A DNA stretch of 64,000 bases from Pseudarthrobacter defluvii. GTDB taxonomy: Bacteria; Actinomycetota; Actinomycetes; Actinomycetales; Micrococcaceae. This document shows, piece by piece, positions 33,738 through 42,523 of this stretch. The translations under genes and the position numbers were made by a program. Below the pieces are notes generated by a model. The model was not told the origin of the DNA. It was given only the letters and a program-made list of their open reading frames with translations, and searched no databases. The first letter of the stretch is position 1. Every line of letters begins with the position of its first letter. Location of the stretch: the NCBI RefSeq assembly GCF_030323865.1, contig NZ_CP066363.1, positions 62,001 to 126,000 of the forward strand, given 5' to 3'.

Positions 33738-35663
33738 TTACCTCACGACGATCAGAAGGACGGCGGCCACCACAATCACTGCGGCGGCCTGGACGTAGTA
33801 GTGGTGCAGTTGGCCGGTCTGGGGCCGGCGGGCGGCTGCACCTGCGCGACGGACGCTGCCGGCAAGGCTGTCCACCGCGCCGTCAATGGTCTGTTCCGTG
33901 ATGGCGGAACGGCCGGCCAAACGAGAGGTTGCAGCGGCTGCAGCATCGGTGCCGTGATCGAGTGCCCCATCAGCGCGATTAAGGCCTCCTGCGCCCTGCA
34001 GGACCTTTTCGGCGGCGCGCTCCACGCCACGGGAGAGGACGACATCATCGAACCGGGCCAGGGAGCTGGCGGCCGCAAGGACCGGGCGTACCAGGACGAT
34101 GTGGGCGGCACGTTCCATGTGAAGCCAGGCCAGGGCCCCAGGCAGTGGTGGAAGGTTGCCGCAACGCACCCACACCACAACCAGGACCGCCACGGCAAGC
34201 AGCCCCGACGCGGCGAGTTCGAGCAGGGAGGACTCCGCCCTGCTGCCCAGCACCCCGCGGACAGCATCACCTGTTACGCCCAGCACCAGGAGGCCGGAAA
34301 CAGCGGCGCCGACGGCGAGGACTCCGATCGGGACCATCTGCCACGGGGTGACCTTCCGGCTGCCCGTCTCCTCTGCGTCGTAGGCGGACGCAGTTCCCGG
34401 GAGCACCGATCTCCAAATCAGTGCCACGGCCTTGGCGGCGTAGGCGGCGGCGAGAACAGCGCCTGCCAGCCCGGCAATATATAGGGGAAACGAGTGTTCT
34501 CGCGCTGCGGTGAGGATGTTGTCCTTGGTGGCCCACAGCGCCAGCGGAGGAATCCCGGCGAGGCTGAACACCGCGACGGTGAACGCGCCACCCAGCAGGG
34601 GCCAGCGGCGACCGGCCCCGCGAAGGTCGGCCAATTTCTTGGTTCCGAGTGCCGCCAACCAGGCGCCCGCCGCCAAGAACAGCGCGCTCTTCGTTGCGGC
34701 GTGGGCCATGAGGTGCGCGATACCGCCCGCTGTATCACCCACTCCGGCGGCCATCACCACAAACCCGAGCTGTGCCGCCGTCGACGCTGCCAGGAGTTGC
34801 TTGAGGTCCTGCTGGCCTATTGCGATGAATCCCAGGATCACGGCGGTGGCCGCACCCGCCCACGCCGCAGCGTCCGCAGCCCATCCGGTAGCGGCCAGGA
34901 GGGGCTGGACCCGGAGCAGCAGGTATCCGCCCATGGCCACCATCGCGGCTGAATGCAGCAGGGCGCTGACCGCGCTGGGTCCGTCCATGGCCCGGGAGAG
35001 CCAGAAGCTGAACGGCAGCTGCGCCGCCTTGCCTAGCGCGGCCACCAGTATCCCGGCGGCAGCGATGTCCCGCCATGGCCCGGGAAGGCTGTCCAGGCCG
35101 GCCAGAGGCATGGCATCCCCTGACTTAGCGCCGGAGGCCATCGCCGCCCCCGCTGCGAGGTAAAGTCCAAGGTCAGCGGTGCGGGTGGCCACGAACGCCG
35201 TCAACCCGGACGACACTCGCCGAGACTCCTTCCAGTGGAACCCGATGAGGGTGTAGGAAGCGGCTCCCATGATCTCCCATGCAAAGAGCAGAGTGGAGAG
35301 GGTGGTGGCAGTCACGGTGACCAGCACCGAGGCGATGAAGATCAGCATGAGGCCGTGGAACCGGGCGGGCGTGCCTATGCCGGATGCGGCCGCGTAGAGC
35401 AGGACCAGGAAAGCCACGCCGGCAACGGCCGGGAGCAGCATCCCGCTGAGGGCATCGACGCTTAGGCCGAACTCGCTTCCTGCCAGGAAGGGCGCGGCCA
35501 GGGAGGGGCGCAGGGCCGCGGCTGCGGAGGCGGTGCCCAGCACCAGGGCAGAGACGACGACGGAGAGCACCGCGGCGAAACGGTCCGCCTTCGCCCCGGC
35601 GAGGGCAAGCGCTGCTCCGGCGGCGGCCGGAAGCCCGATGAGCAGGATCAGCAGCCAGCTCAC
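33738..35663 (-). CDS. nuoL: NADH-quinone oxidoreductase subunit L-like membrane protein
   Basis: The product has 641 residues from a GTG at 35663 that overlaps the nuoK stop (GTGA). It has ~15 helices, with the antiporter signatures LLFAWEIMGAASYTLIGF, GKAAQLPFSFWLSRAMDGPSAVSALLHSAAMVAMGGY and HLMAHAATKSALFLAAG. The usual long amphipathic C-terminal arm is seen as a hydrophilic stretch (~530-620) ending in one helix (AAAVIVVAAVLLIVV). It is probably intact and works with nuoM and nuoN in ion translocation. Confidence 0.92.
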   Translation of the reverse strand: MSWLLILLIGLPAAAGAALALAGAKADRFAAVLSVVVSALVLGTASAAAALRPSLAAPFLAGSEFGLSVDALSGMLLPAVAGVAFLVLLYAAASGIGTPARFHGLMLIFIASVLVTVTATTLSTLLFAWEIMGAASYTLIGFHWKESRRVSSGLTAFVATRTADLGLYLAAGAAMASGAKSGDAMPLAGLDSLPGPWRDIAAAGILVAALGKAAQLPFSFWLSRAMDGPSAVSALLHSAAMVAMGGYLLLRVQPLLAATGWAADAAAWAGAATAVILGFIAIGQQDLKQLLAASTAAQLGFVVMAAGVGDTAGGIAHLMAHAATKSALFLAAGAWLAALGTKKLADLRGAGRRWPLLGGAFTVAVFSLAGIPPLALWATKDNILTAAREHSFPLYIAGLAGAVLAAAYAAKAVALIWRSVLPGTASAYDAEETGSRKVTPWQMVPIGVLAVGAAVSGLLVLGVTGDAVRGVLGSRAESSLLELAASGLLAVAVLVVVWVRCGNLPPLPGALAWLHMERAAHIVLVRPVLAAASSLARFDDVVLSRGVERAAEKVLQGAGGLNRADGALDHGTDAAAAATSRLAGRSAITEQTIDGAVDSLAGSVRRAGAAARRPQTGQLHHYYVQAAAVIVVAAVLLIVVR

Positions 35664-35962
35664 CCGGCCAGGTCCGATGCCATCTCGGTCATATCGGTCT
35701 GACGGCTGCGGTGCAGCAGGATGGCAACGGCAAAGCCCATGGCCATTTCCACCGTCATGGCGGCGATCACCACCAGGAGCAGCACTTGGCCGTCCGGTGC
35801 AGGGGCGAGGAACCACCAGAACGCGGCTGCTGCCAGGATGACGCCGTTGAGCATCAGCTCCAGGCCCATCATGACCATGACCACCACCTGTTGTGACAGT
35901 GCGCCATAAAGGCCCACGCAGAACAGGGCGGCCGCAGCAATCAACACCAGTTGAAGTGTCAT
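35660..35962 (-). CDS. nuoK: NADH-quinone oxidoreductase subunit K-like membrane protein
   Basis: The product has 100 residues and three helices, the usual NuoK size. Conserved Glu residues lie in VVMVMMGLELMLNGVILAAAAFW and LLLVVIAAMTVEMAMGFAVAILLHR. Its ATG overlaps the nuoJ stop (ATGA) and its stop overlaps the nuoL GTG, so translation of J-K-L is probably coupled. Confidence 0.94.
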   Translation of the reverse strand: MTLQLVLIAAAALFCVGLYGALSQQVVVMVMMGLELMLNGVILAAAAFWWFLAPAPDGQVLLLVVIAAMTVEMAMGFAVAILLHRSRQTDMTEMASDLAG

Positions 35963-36627
35963 TTGTGCCCGCCGCCCCCATGGTGCTGCCCGTGGCCATC
36001 GCTGGTCCCCGCGCCGCCGTCCGTCCCGTCCATGCCGTGGGCCGCATGTCCCACGGAACCACCTGAGTGGCCCTGTTCCTTGCCCTGTCCGTCGTCGTCG
36101 GCATCCCTTGCAGGAACCAGCGGGTAGGCGCTGTACCTCCCTCGCGGGTTTGCCAGGACCAGGGCCGCCACAATAGTGGCGAAGAGCACCGGGCTGATGA
36201 CGAGCATGACGAGCATCTTGGGTTCCATGATGGCTTCGCCGAGGGACGCGGTGACGTCACCGCCTGCCGAGCCTCTGCTCTCCGGCCAATCCGCGAGCAA
36301 AATCCCCACGGTCAGCAGCAGAAACAGCCCGACGGCCGTCCATGCGGACAGTTTCTTGCTGTGCACCATCTCCATGGGCATCAACGCGGGGTTCATGCCC
36401 ATGAACATGATCATGAAGATAGCCATGACCGCCATCTCCATAACCATCATCAGGACAGTGATCACCCCGATGTACTCCAGCCTGAACTGCAGAAGCATAA
36501 GGCCCACTGCCACGAAGGACACCGCCAAGGCGTAACTTGCACGCGCCATTGAATCGGTGCGGAACACTGACACGCCGGCGGCAACGGCGATCAAGGCAAG
36601 GACGGCAAAAAGTACTGCCTCGGGCAT
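35959..36627 (-). CDS. nuoJ: NADH-quinone oxidoreductase subunit J-like protein with His-rich tail
   Basis: The product has 222 residues. Five helices match NuoJ, including ARASYALAVSFVAVGLMLL and EYIGVITVLMMVMEMAVMAIFM. A hydrophilic tail of ~50 residues follows the last helix, rich in His, Gly and Asp (GHAAHGMDGTDGG, GHGQHHGGGGHK), which normal NuoJ proteins lack. The tail looks able to bind Cu, Ni or Zn. The ATG shares one base with the nuoH stop. Confidence 0.88.
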   Translation of the reverse strand: MPEAVLFAVLALIAVAAGVSVFRTDSMARASYALAVSFVAVGLMLLQFRLEYIGVITVLMMVMEMAVMAIFMIMFMGMNPALMPMEMVHSKKLSAWTAVGLFLLLTVGILLADWPESRGSAGGDVTASLGEAIMEPKMLVMLVISPVLFATIVAALVLANPRGRYSAYPLVPARDADDDGQGKEQGHSGGSVGHAAHGMDGTDGGAGTSDGHGQHHGGGGHK

Positions 36628-37568
36628 CAGCTGCTCCTTCCGTTAAGGGTGACGACAGCGACAACGAGGACCTGCAGAAGGACAAGGGGAAGTCCCACTA
36701 CCCAGGCCGGGGCCATCAGTTGCTCCGGACGCAGCTGCGGAATGCGGCGCCGCAAGGCCACGAGCAGCCACAGCAGAACAACAGTCTTGCCAAGGAACCA
36801 GGACCAGTCCGGCAGCACCGGGCCGGACCCCCCGCCCAGGAACAACGCCACGGCGAAGCCGGCACCTGCCGACAACAGTGAGTAGCGGCCGGTCAGGACA
36901 AGGAAACGGTCCACACCGGAAAGCTCTGCCGTCATTCCCCCTGCAATGTCGGCGGACATAGGGGCGGTGAATGGCCGCTGCAGGGAAAATGCCAGCACCG
37001 CGGCCAGGAACACCGTGAAGGCGACCGGCATCCAGACCACGAACCACAGGCCGTCCTGCGCGGCGACGATGTCACCCATCCGCAGACTACCGGCCGCTGC
37101 CGCAGGAGCGGTCAAGGCGAACATCAACGGCAGTTCATAGGCCACGGCCAAAGCAAGGAACCGGTACGCTCCCACCAGCGGAAATACGCTGTTCTGTCCC
37201 CAACCGGCCAGCCATACGAAGGCCCACACCAGGACGTCCATCGCATTGAACCAAACCAGCCCCACGGCGAGATCGGACACCACCCACGCACCCACCGGCA
37301 GCACGGCCACCTTCAGCGCCGCGGCCACCGTCAACCCGGCCACGCCCACCCTGCGCAGCAGCTCATCGGCTGCCACAGTGGACCGCCTTCGCTGCCGCAG
37401 CAGCCGGGCCGCCTCCGCAATTGGAGCCAAACCCCCGCCCCGGCGCCCAGCGGAGCGTGCAGCCAGAACTCCATTGATCATCGCCCCGGACAACGCCACC
37501 ACCGCCAGCGCCATCAAGGCTGCAAGTGGCCCCCAAGCAGGAAGCTGCTGCACCATCCCCGGAGTCAT
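36627..37568 (-). CDS. nuoH: NADH-quinone oxidoreductase subunit H-like membrane protein
   Basis: The product has 313 residues from the ATG at 37568 and ~8 helices. NuoH features include GGLAPIAEAARLLRQ, WAFVWLAGWGQNSVFPLVGAYRFLALAVAYELPLMF and AGGMTAELSGVDRFLVLTGRY, the last close to the quinone-site loop. It is somewhat divergent from housekeeping NuoH. The preceding gene fragment's stop overlaps its start (positions 37565-37568), consistent with operon coupling. Confidence 0.88.
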   Translation of the reverse strand: MTPGMVQQLPAWGPLAALMALAVVALSGAMINGVLAARSAGRRGGGLAPIAEAARLLRQRRRSTVAADELLRRVGVAGLTVAAALKVAVLPVGAWVVSDLAVGLVWFNAMDVLVWAFVWLAGWGQNSVFPLVGAYRFLALAVAYELPLMFALTAPAAAAGSLRMGDIVAAQDGLWFVVWMPVAFTVFLAAVLAFSLQRPFTAPMSADIAGGMTAELSGVDRFLVLTGRYSLLSAGAGFAVALFLGGGSGPVLPDWSWFLGKTVVLLWLLVALRRRIPQLRPEQLMAPAWVVGLPLVLLQVLVVAVVTLNGRSS

Positions 37569-38131
37569 CGCGCCGGCCCTTCCACTGCCGGTACAGGTAG
37601 GGGCGAAAGGTCGAGGCTTGCAACCACAAGGCGAACCACGGACAACTCCAGCCCGCGGACCAGGTCCGACAGGACGCCCACTGGGTGTGCCCCTGCGCTT
37701 GCCGTGCCGGCAACCCTGGCATCCAGCATGGCAAGGAGTCGGTCCCAGGCATCCGTGCCACCGAGTTCCCCGGATTCCCTGCCCTGCGGGATCCGGCCGA
37801 CTCCCTGCAGCGTCCGCCGCAACAGCCAATCCCGACGCAGCTGTGCGCCGATGGCCGCAAGCGACCGCCGACACTCATCCAAAGCCCCACCATCCAAGGC
37901 AGCATCACGAACACCCCGCACCTTCGCGGCCTCCCGTGCGGCCCCGGCCAGCTGCAGGAGCCGTGACGCGAGATCCGACTGCCGCACCAAGGCCCCGCGC
38001 TCCGTCCCCAAAGGCCCGCCAACATGAGTCTCAGTGGACGGGTCGAACGCGTACTCAGCCCTGGCAGCGAAAACGATATCCCCCTGCAGCTCGCAGTGCA
38101 GGACCAACCCGGCAGGCCAGAACGGAAGAAA
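37565..38131 (-). pseudogene. C-terminal half of the interrupted NuoB-like gene
   Basis: The frame continues out of the IS element as LPFWPAGLVLHCELQGDIVFAARAEY and runs to a stop overlapping the nuoH start. Later segments (ELGGTDAWDRLLAMLDARVAG, LVRGLELSVVRLVVASLDL) have no recognised motif; a very degenerate NuoD-like origin is possible but unproven. Joining it to 39409-40008 across the IS, with one 3-bp target copy removed, restores one frame of about 387 residues. See the separate finding. Confidence 0.8.
38129..38131. repeat. Target-site duplication AAA, left copy
   Basis: AAA lies directly outside the left inverted repeat and recurs at 39409-39411 outside the right one; 3 bp is usual for IS3-family insertions. 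Confidence 0.75.
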
Positions 38132-38202
38132 GGGACTGCTGAAGGTTTGATTGACACTTTGCCTGTGAGGATTTGATCCTTGCGGGTGGAAGGATGTTCC
38201 TC

Positions 38203-38490
38203 ATGCCCAAAGCCTTTCCCGAAGAGTTCCGCCGCGATGTCGTGGCGGTTGCCCGCAAGGGCGAAGCGCCCATCACCCAGATCGCCAAGGATTTCGGGGT
38301 CTCACCTGCTGCCCTGCACCGCTGGATGAAGATTGCCGACAGAGAAGATGGCGTGCAGTCCGGGGCCGTGTCTGATGACGCCGCGAAGTTGCGGGAGGCC
38401 AATAAACGCATCCGGCTCCTGGAGCAGGAAGCTGAAGTCATGCGCCGTGCCGTGGCCTATCTGTCCCGGGACATCAATCCAAAAAAATGA
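38203..38490 (+). CDS. IS3-family transposase OrfA
   Basis: The product has 95 residues from the ATG at 38203. A helix-turn-helix (ITQIAKDFGVSPAALHRWMK) precedes a leucine-zipper-like helix (LREANKRIRLLEQEAEVMRRAVAYL), the usual IS3 OrfA layout. An AAGGA site lies 8 bp upstream. It ends at TGA within AAAAAAATGATG, where orfB begins, so translation of orfB is by coupling or by slippage on the A-run. Confidence 0.92.
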   Translation: MPKAFPEEFRRDVVAVARKGEAPITQIAKDFGVSPAALHRWMKIADREDGVQSGAVSDDAAKLREANKRIRLLEQEAEVMRRAVAYLSRDINPKK

Positions 38491-39365
38491 TGTACCCGCT
38501 GGTCCGCGAGCTGGCTGCCAGGGACGCCCCGATCAGGGTTCCCGTGGCAGTGTCCTGCCGGGTACTGAATTTCTCCAGACAGGCCTACTACCAGTGGGCC
38601 GCCAACCCCGTGCCCGCCCGGGACTGGGAAGAAGCCCACCTGATCAACGCCGCCATCGACCACCACCGCGACGATCCTGCCTTCGGCTACCGGTTCATCG
38701 CCGATGAGATCAACGCCGGACCCGGCCCTGTGGCCAGTGAACGCCGGATCTGGCGGCTGTGCTCCCAGAACGGCATCCTCTCGGTGATCCACCGCCGGCG
38801 CCGCTCAGCGCTCAAGGCCGGCCCTCCGGTCCACGATGACCTCATCGAACGGGACTTCAGCGCCACGGCACCGAACCGGAAATGGCTGACGGACATCACC
38901 GAGCACCACACCGGGGAAGGCAAGCTGTACCTGTGCGCGATCAAGGACCTGCATTCGAACCGGATCGTCGGGTACTCCATGGACGGGCGGATGAAAGCGT
39001 CTCTGGCCGTTGCCGCGCTGGACCACGCCGTGGCTCTCAGGAAACCGGCCGGCACAGTGGTCCACTCGGACAGAGGGTCCCAGTTCAGATCCAGAAAGTT
39101 CGTCCTGGCCCTGAACACCTACGGGCTGAGCGGATCAATGGGACGGGTAGGAGCATGCGGTGACAATGCCGCGATGGAATCGTTCTTCTCCCTGCTGCAA
39201 AAGAACGTCCTGAACCGGAAACGATGGGAAACCCGGGCCGAACTCCGGCTCGCCATCACAACCTGGATCGAACGCAGCTACCACCGCAAACGCCGTCAAC
39301 GCGCCCTCGGCCGGCTGACACCCATCGAGTTTGAGACAATAAAAAACGCGGCCTCAGCCGCGTAA
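38487..39365 (+). CDS. IS3-family transposase OrfB (DDE integrase)
   Basis: The product has 292 residues. An HTH_21-like region (HHRDDPAFGYRFIADEIN) is followed by the rve catalytic domain with the DDE residues in WLTDITEH, VHSDRGSQF and DNAAMESFFSLLQKN, then the conserved YHRKRRQRALGRLTPIEFE tail. It is complete, so the element may still be active. The ATG overlaps the orfA stop by 4 bp. Confidence 0.94.
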   Translation: MMYPLVRELAARDAPIRVPVAVSCRVLNFSRQAYYQWAANPVPARDWEEAHLINAAIDHHRDDPAFGYRFIADEINAGPGPVASERRIWRLCSQNGILSVIHRRRRSALKAGPPVHDDLIERDFSATAPNRKWLTDITEHHTGEGKLYLCAIKDLHSNRIVGYSMDGRMKASLAVAALDHAVALRKPAGTVVHSDRGSQFRSRKFVLALNTYGLSGSMGRVGACGDNAAMESFFSLLQKNVLNRKRWETRAELRLAITTWIERSYHRKRRQRALGRLTPIEFETIKNAASAA

Positions 39366-39408
39366 GAAATTATCAACCCCAGCTGTCAACTAAACCTTCA
39401 GCAGTCCC

Positions 39409-40008
39409 AAACGGCCCCAAAGGTACCTTCAAGACATCCAAGTCAAGACCGTCGCGGTCCTTGCCCTCGCCCGCCAAGCCAATTCCCCCTGGCATCGGCA
39501 TATCCATGCCGCCGTGGTCCATGCCTCCATGGCTCATACCCCCATGGTCCATGTTCATCTGGGAGTCTCCGCCGCCGTCGTCCTTCCCGCCGTGGTTCAT
39601 GCCCTCGTGATCCATGTTCATCTGGGAGTCTCCGCCGCCGTCGTTCATCCCGCCGTCGTCGTCCTGTTTCGGTTCAGGAGCCGTGCGTTCCGCTTCGAGC
39701 CGGAATTGTTCGCCCACATCCAGGAGCTCCGAGACGCAGCCGTCCAGAGCCCGACCCGCATGTTCGGGCCCGGTGACCAGGGTCCTGCTCCTGGGGCCCG
39801 GCAACTGATCCCAGAGGCGCTCCACCGCGTCGGTCTGGTCATCGGGAACATCTCCGCAGATGCAGAGAATGTCGGCGTCGCCAGGTGAAAGAGCCTCCAC
39901 CCAACCTTTGCCGGCAATGTCGCGTTCTACCGCCATCCTCGAAAGAGAGCCCGCATAGCCCTCGACCAAGAACACATGGCAGCGTGCCACCGCAGCCCGG
40001 GCCAGCAT
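39409..40008 (-). pseudogene. N-terminal half of the interrupted NuoB-like gene, with Met/His repeats
   Basis: The ATG at 40008 follows the nuoA stop by 5 bp. Residues ~1-105 resemble the Rossmann-like core of NuoB (SPGDADILCICGDVPDDQTDAVERLWDQLPGPRSRTLVTGP), but the cluster N2 cysteines are missing: the CC position reads GYAGSL. Residues ~125-185 form a Met/His/Asp/Gly-rich region with a 21-residue tandem repeat (DGGGDSQMNMDHxGMxHGG). The frame is then cut at VPLGPF by the IS3 element. Before insertion it ran into 37565-38128. Confidence 0.78.
39548..39650 (-). repeat. 63-bp tandem repeat encoding a Met/His motif
   Basis: A run starting TCCATGTTCATCTGGGAGTC at 39548 recurs at 39611, a 63-bp period. 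Each unit encodes DGGGDSQMNMDHxGMxHGG. The units are nearly identical, so the duplication is recent or kept similar. Confidence 0.85.
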
Positions 40009-40013
40009 TTTCT

Positions 40014-40364
40014 TCAGGCCCACTTGAAGGCTCCCTCGCGCCACGCCCACGCCACGCCGGTCATCAGCACGCCCAGGAACACAAACATTTCTATGACAGC
40101 CGACGCGCCCATTCGAGACACCACAACAGCCCACGGATACATGAAGAGCATCTCGACGTCGAACGCCAGGAAGACCAACGTCACCGGGTAGTAGCGGGCG
40201 TGATACCGCGAGAGGGCGTGCTGTTCAGGGATCCAGCCGCTGGTATACGGCTTACTTACCAGGGGATTCCTCGCCATCGCAGTCAACTGGTGGAGAGCGT
40301 ACAGGCCACCCACCCCCACGAGCGCAACCACGAAGGTGATCGTCAGATTCAGGTAAGCCGACAT
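40014..40364 (-). CDS. nuoA: NADH-quinone oxidoreductase subunit A-like membrane protein
   Basis: The product has 116 residues and three helices, as in NuoA. The conserved stretches are NPLVSKPYTSGWIPEQHALSRYHARYYPVTLVFLAFDVEMLFMYPWAVV, including the FDVE acidic residues. The usual Y(E/D)CG motif with Cys is replaced by YTSG. It is the first gene of the minus-strand operon. No promoter was identified in the 246 bp before it. Confidence 0.92.
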   Translation of the reverse strand: MSAYLNLTITFVVALVGVGGLYALHQLTAMARNPLVSKPYTSGWIPEQHALSRYHARYYPVTLVFLAFDVEMLFMYPWAVVVSRMGASAVIEMFVFLGVLMTGVAWAWREGAFKWA

Positions 40365-40610
40365 TCACGTCCCTTCACAAGCCAGGCCCCACAAGTTAAA
40401 TCGTCAGTATGCTGACCATACTCCGGTGGTTGCCGCGGCACGAACCGAACATAGTACTTGGAAGGCCCAACATGACTTCGTGATGGATAACGAACCCGAA
40501 GTCCAATGATCAACTCTCTGCATGCCGGAGCCGGAGCAAATGCCGAGACAATCTTTGCCCGCGAGCAAACCGAGACCAGAATGCGAGGCCGTTCATGCAT
40601 GGGGCACGCT

Positions 40611-41489
40611 TTACTCGTACCGGAGTCTTCTGCCGTGGTCTTGGGCGTAGGAGGCCAGTACTTCAGGCAGTTCGCCGCCGGTGTGCAGAAACTCATCGTC
40701 GAGCTTGTTGCCGAGCTCCTCTAACGCCTTTGTAAGAATTGCGGCGCTGCCGGTGATTTCAGGTGCTGCAGAGCCGGCAGCGGTGTCGCGGAGGGTCAGC
40801 GCGTATGGGAGATGACGAGCCAAGGACAGGCCGGGATCATCTTCCTGGAAGTAGTAACTTTCTCTATGCTGGGTGAAATCGATCCGGGCTTTAGCGATTC
40901 CCGAGGCCAGTCTGTCCAACCCGCAGCTCACCGCCAACGGGTTCAGTTCGTGGAAGCGCTTTGCATAGCCTGTGTCTGCCAATCCCTTCAACTCCAGGGC
41001 CAGGGCTCGGCGTCGGGAGAGCGGCGGGTAGACCTGGGTGAACCAGGTCAACGCACTGGTCAGCAGGGCAAAGCCGGTCAATGCCTCAAGCGGAGCGCCA
41101 ATGCGAACCCAGGGATCTACTGCGACGACGTCACCGAAGCCGAGCGTCGTCAGCGTGACCAGAGAGACATAAAGCGCCTCAGCGAAATCGTTGTATCTGC
41201 TGGGTTCTATCCCCGCCGAGTAGGAAAATCCGTCGGGTATATGGGGGAGATAGATGAAGGCCCAGCCCAGCGCCTGGAGCCCAACCCACAGTGCTATTAC
41301 GGCCACCATCGCCCCAGGCCCTACGGCGGAGCCAAAACGGTGGTTAAGTCCTTTCGAGATCCGCCACACTCCACCCATAACTGCGTTGCTGAGTGCACCC
41401 TTCCCGCTGGGATGGAGCAGACTGTGATACATGTCGCGTAACCCAAACGCGATCAGGGCCATACCAACAAGGGACACCAGTACGCTCAT
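40611..41489 (-). CDS. Two-helix potassium channel family protein
   Basis: The product has 292 residues from the ATG at 41489, with AGGAGAG 8 bp upstream. Two or three N-terminal helices surround a pore loop with the selectivity motif TLTTLGFGDVVAV (close to TVGYG). After the last helix (LTGFALLTSALTWFTQVYPPL) comes a ~170-residue cytoplasmic domain without a recognised RCK fold. It is probably a K+ or related cation channel. It stands alone between the nuo operon and the toxin-antitoxin pair. Confidence 0.85.
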   Translation of the reverse strand: MSVLVSLVGMALIAFGLRDMYHSLLHPSGKGALSNAVMGGVWRISKGLNHRFGSAVGPGAMVAVIALWVGLQALGWAFIYLPHIPDGFSYSAGIEPSRYNDFAEALYVSLVTLTTLGFGDVVAVDPWVRIGAPLEALTGFALLTSALTWFTQVYPPLSRRRALALELKGLADTGYAKRFHELNPLAVSCGLDRLASGIAKARIDFTQHRESYYFQEDDPGLSLARHLPYALTLRDTAAGSAAPEITGSAAILTKALEELGNKLDDEFLHTGGELPEVLASYAQDHGRRLRYE

Positions 41490-41713
41490 CGGAAAACTCT
41501 CCTGTCCTTCGTGTTCACCAGTCTGGTCCAAAAGAAATCTGCGTCCGGGCGGCCAGCTGTCACCAAGTTATCCGGCACTTTGAAGTACACCCAAACCTGA
41601 CGTCAGACTGGGCCCGTAAGCGTGTCAGGTTAGGATCCAAACGCGTATTACCAGGCACCGCGAGTGCAAGGTCCTAGAACTCATCCTGACAAAGCAGCTC
41701 TGTGACTGGTTGG

Positions 41714-42523
41714 TCAGGGATGGCGGCCAAGCAACGGGAGGTCATAGTATTCGGCCACGTAGCTGAAGTCCGGATCCGGTCCTACGTTCTGGGAGGACAG
41801 CTGGTGTAGGTCATTGGAGCTGGGAGGCAATCCCGCATCGAAGCGGCGGTCCCAGTATGCCCAGCAGCGACCGAACAGGGTTTTGGACGGGAACGAGATG
41901 CCGAGCGGCTCCGAGCCATCTTCGAGAACCTGCTGGCGGATGATCTCAGCGAGAATCGTCGTTACAGCCCTATCCTCACTGCTGATGGACCCAGCAGTGA
42001 GGACTTGGAGCACCTCGGTCATCCCCGGTACTGTTGGGGCCAGCTTCTCGAGGGCATTGAGGGTGTCCGGATGATCCATTCTGGCCCACCACCCGCTCTG
42101 AGGCATTTGGATCTCATAAATAGATCGGTCCATTTGCCAATCCACTGAGACCGACCAGGGCGCGTCAACGCCGTTGGTTCTGGCGTCCTCCAGCACCTTG
42201 GCGATGTAAGCGTCCACTGCCCAGCCGATCGACTCAGCAACTTTGGCTACCGCCGCTCGTTTCTTACGGAATCCAACCAGTACCTCCGCATACGCGCACC
42301 GCCTTGAGTCGGCAAGATAGATTGTTGATCCCAATGTGTCATAACGCCCCCGTCGGTCAGGCGTAATCTTCGCGGCCGTGGATGTGATCGGGAGCGGTCC
42401 GACGATGGTGTTCGAAAGGACCGAGAGGGCGCCGTATCGGTCCTTGGCGACCCTGAATCCAATCTCGGCCGTGGCCGGGGCAAGGCGTAGCCCTGTCTTG
42501 CCACAGGTCCGCTCCAGGGTCAT
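41714..42523 (-). CDS. RES-domain toxin
   Basis: The product has 269 residues. The RES hallmark segments are seen: FRVAKDRYGALSVLSN, RGRYDTLGSTIYLADSRRCAYAEVLVGFR (Tyr and Glu) and a later Ser/Arg-containing end. RES toxins degrade NAD+ by an ADP-ribosyltransferase-like fold. It overlaps the upstream antitoxin gene by 4 bp (ATGA), the usual antitoxin-first order. It is longer than the common ~150-residue RES toxins; the C-terminal ~100 residues are not assigned. Confidence 0.82.
   Translation of the reverse strand: MTLERTCGKTGLRLAPATAEIGFRVAKDRYGALSVLSNTIVGPLPITSTAAKITPDRRGRYDTLGSTIYLADSRRCAYAEVLVGFRKKRAAVAKVAESIGWAVDAYIAKVLEDARTNGVDAPWSVSVDWQMDRSIYEIQMPQSGWWARMDHPDTLNALEKLAPTVPGMTEVLQVLTAGSISSEDRAVTTILAEIIRQQVLEDGSEPLGISFPSKTLFGRCWAYWDRRFDAGLPPSSNDLHQLSSQNVGPDPDFSYVAEYYDLPLLGRHP

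Larger units (their letters stand above)
38132..39408 (+). mobile_element. IS3-family insertion sequence
   Basis: The element is 1,277 bp. The left end GGGACTGCTGAAGGTTT (38132-38148) is an exact inverted repeat of the right end (39392-39408), and weaker pairing continues inwards (GATTGACA/AGTTGACA). A 3-bp direct repeat (AAA) flanks it. It carries overlapping orfA and orfB genes with the IS3 DDE transposase and looks intact and recent. It is inserted into the NuoB-like gene, against that gene's direction. Confidence 0.93.
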
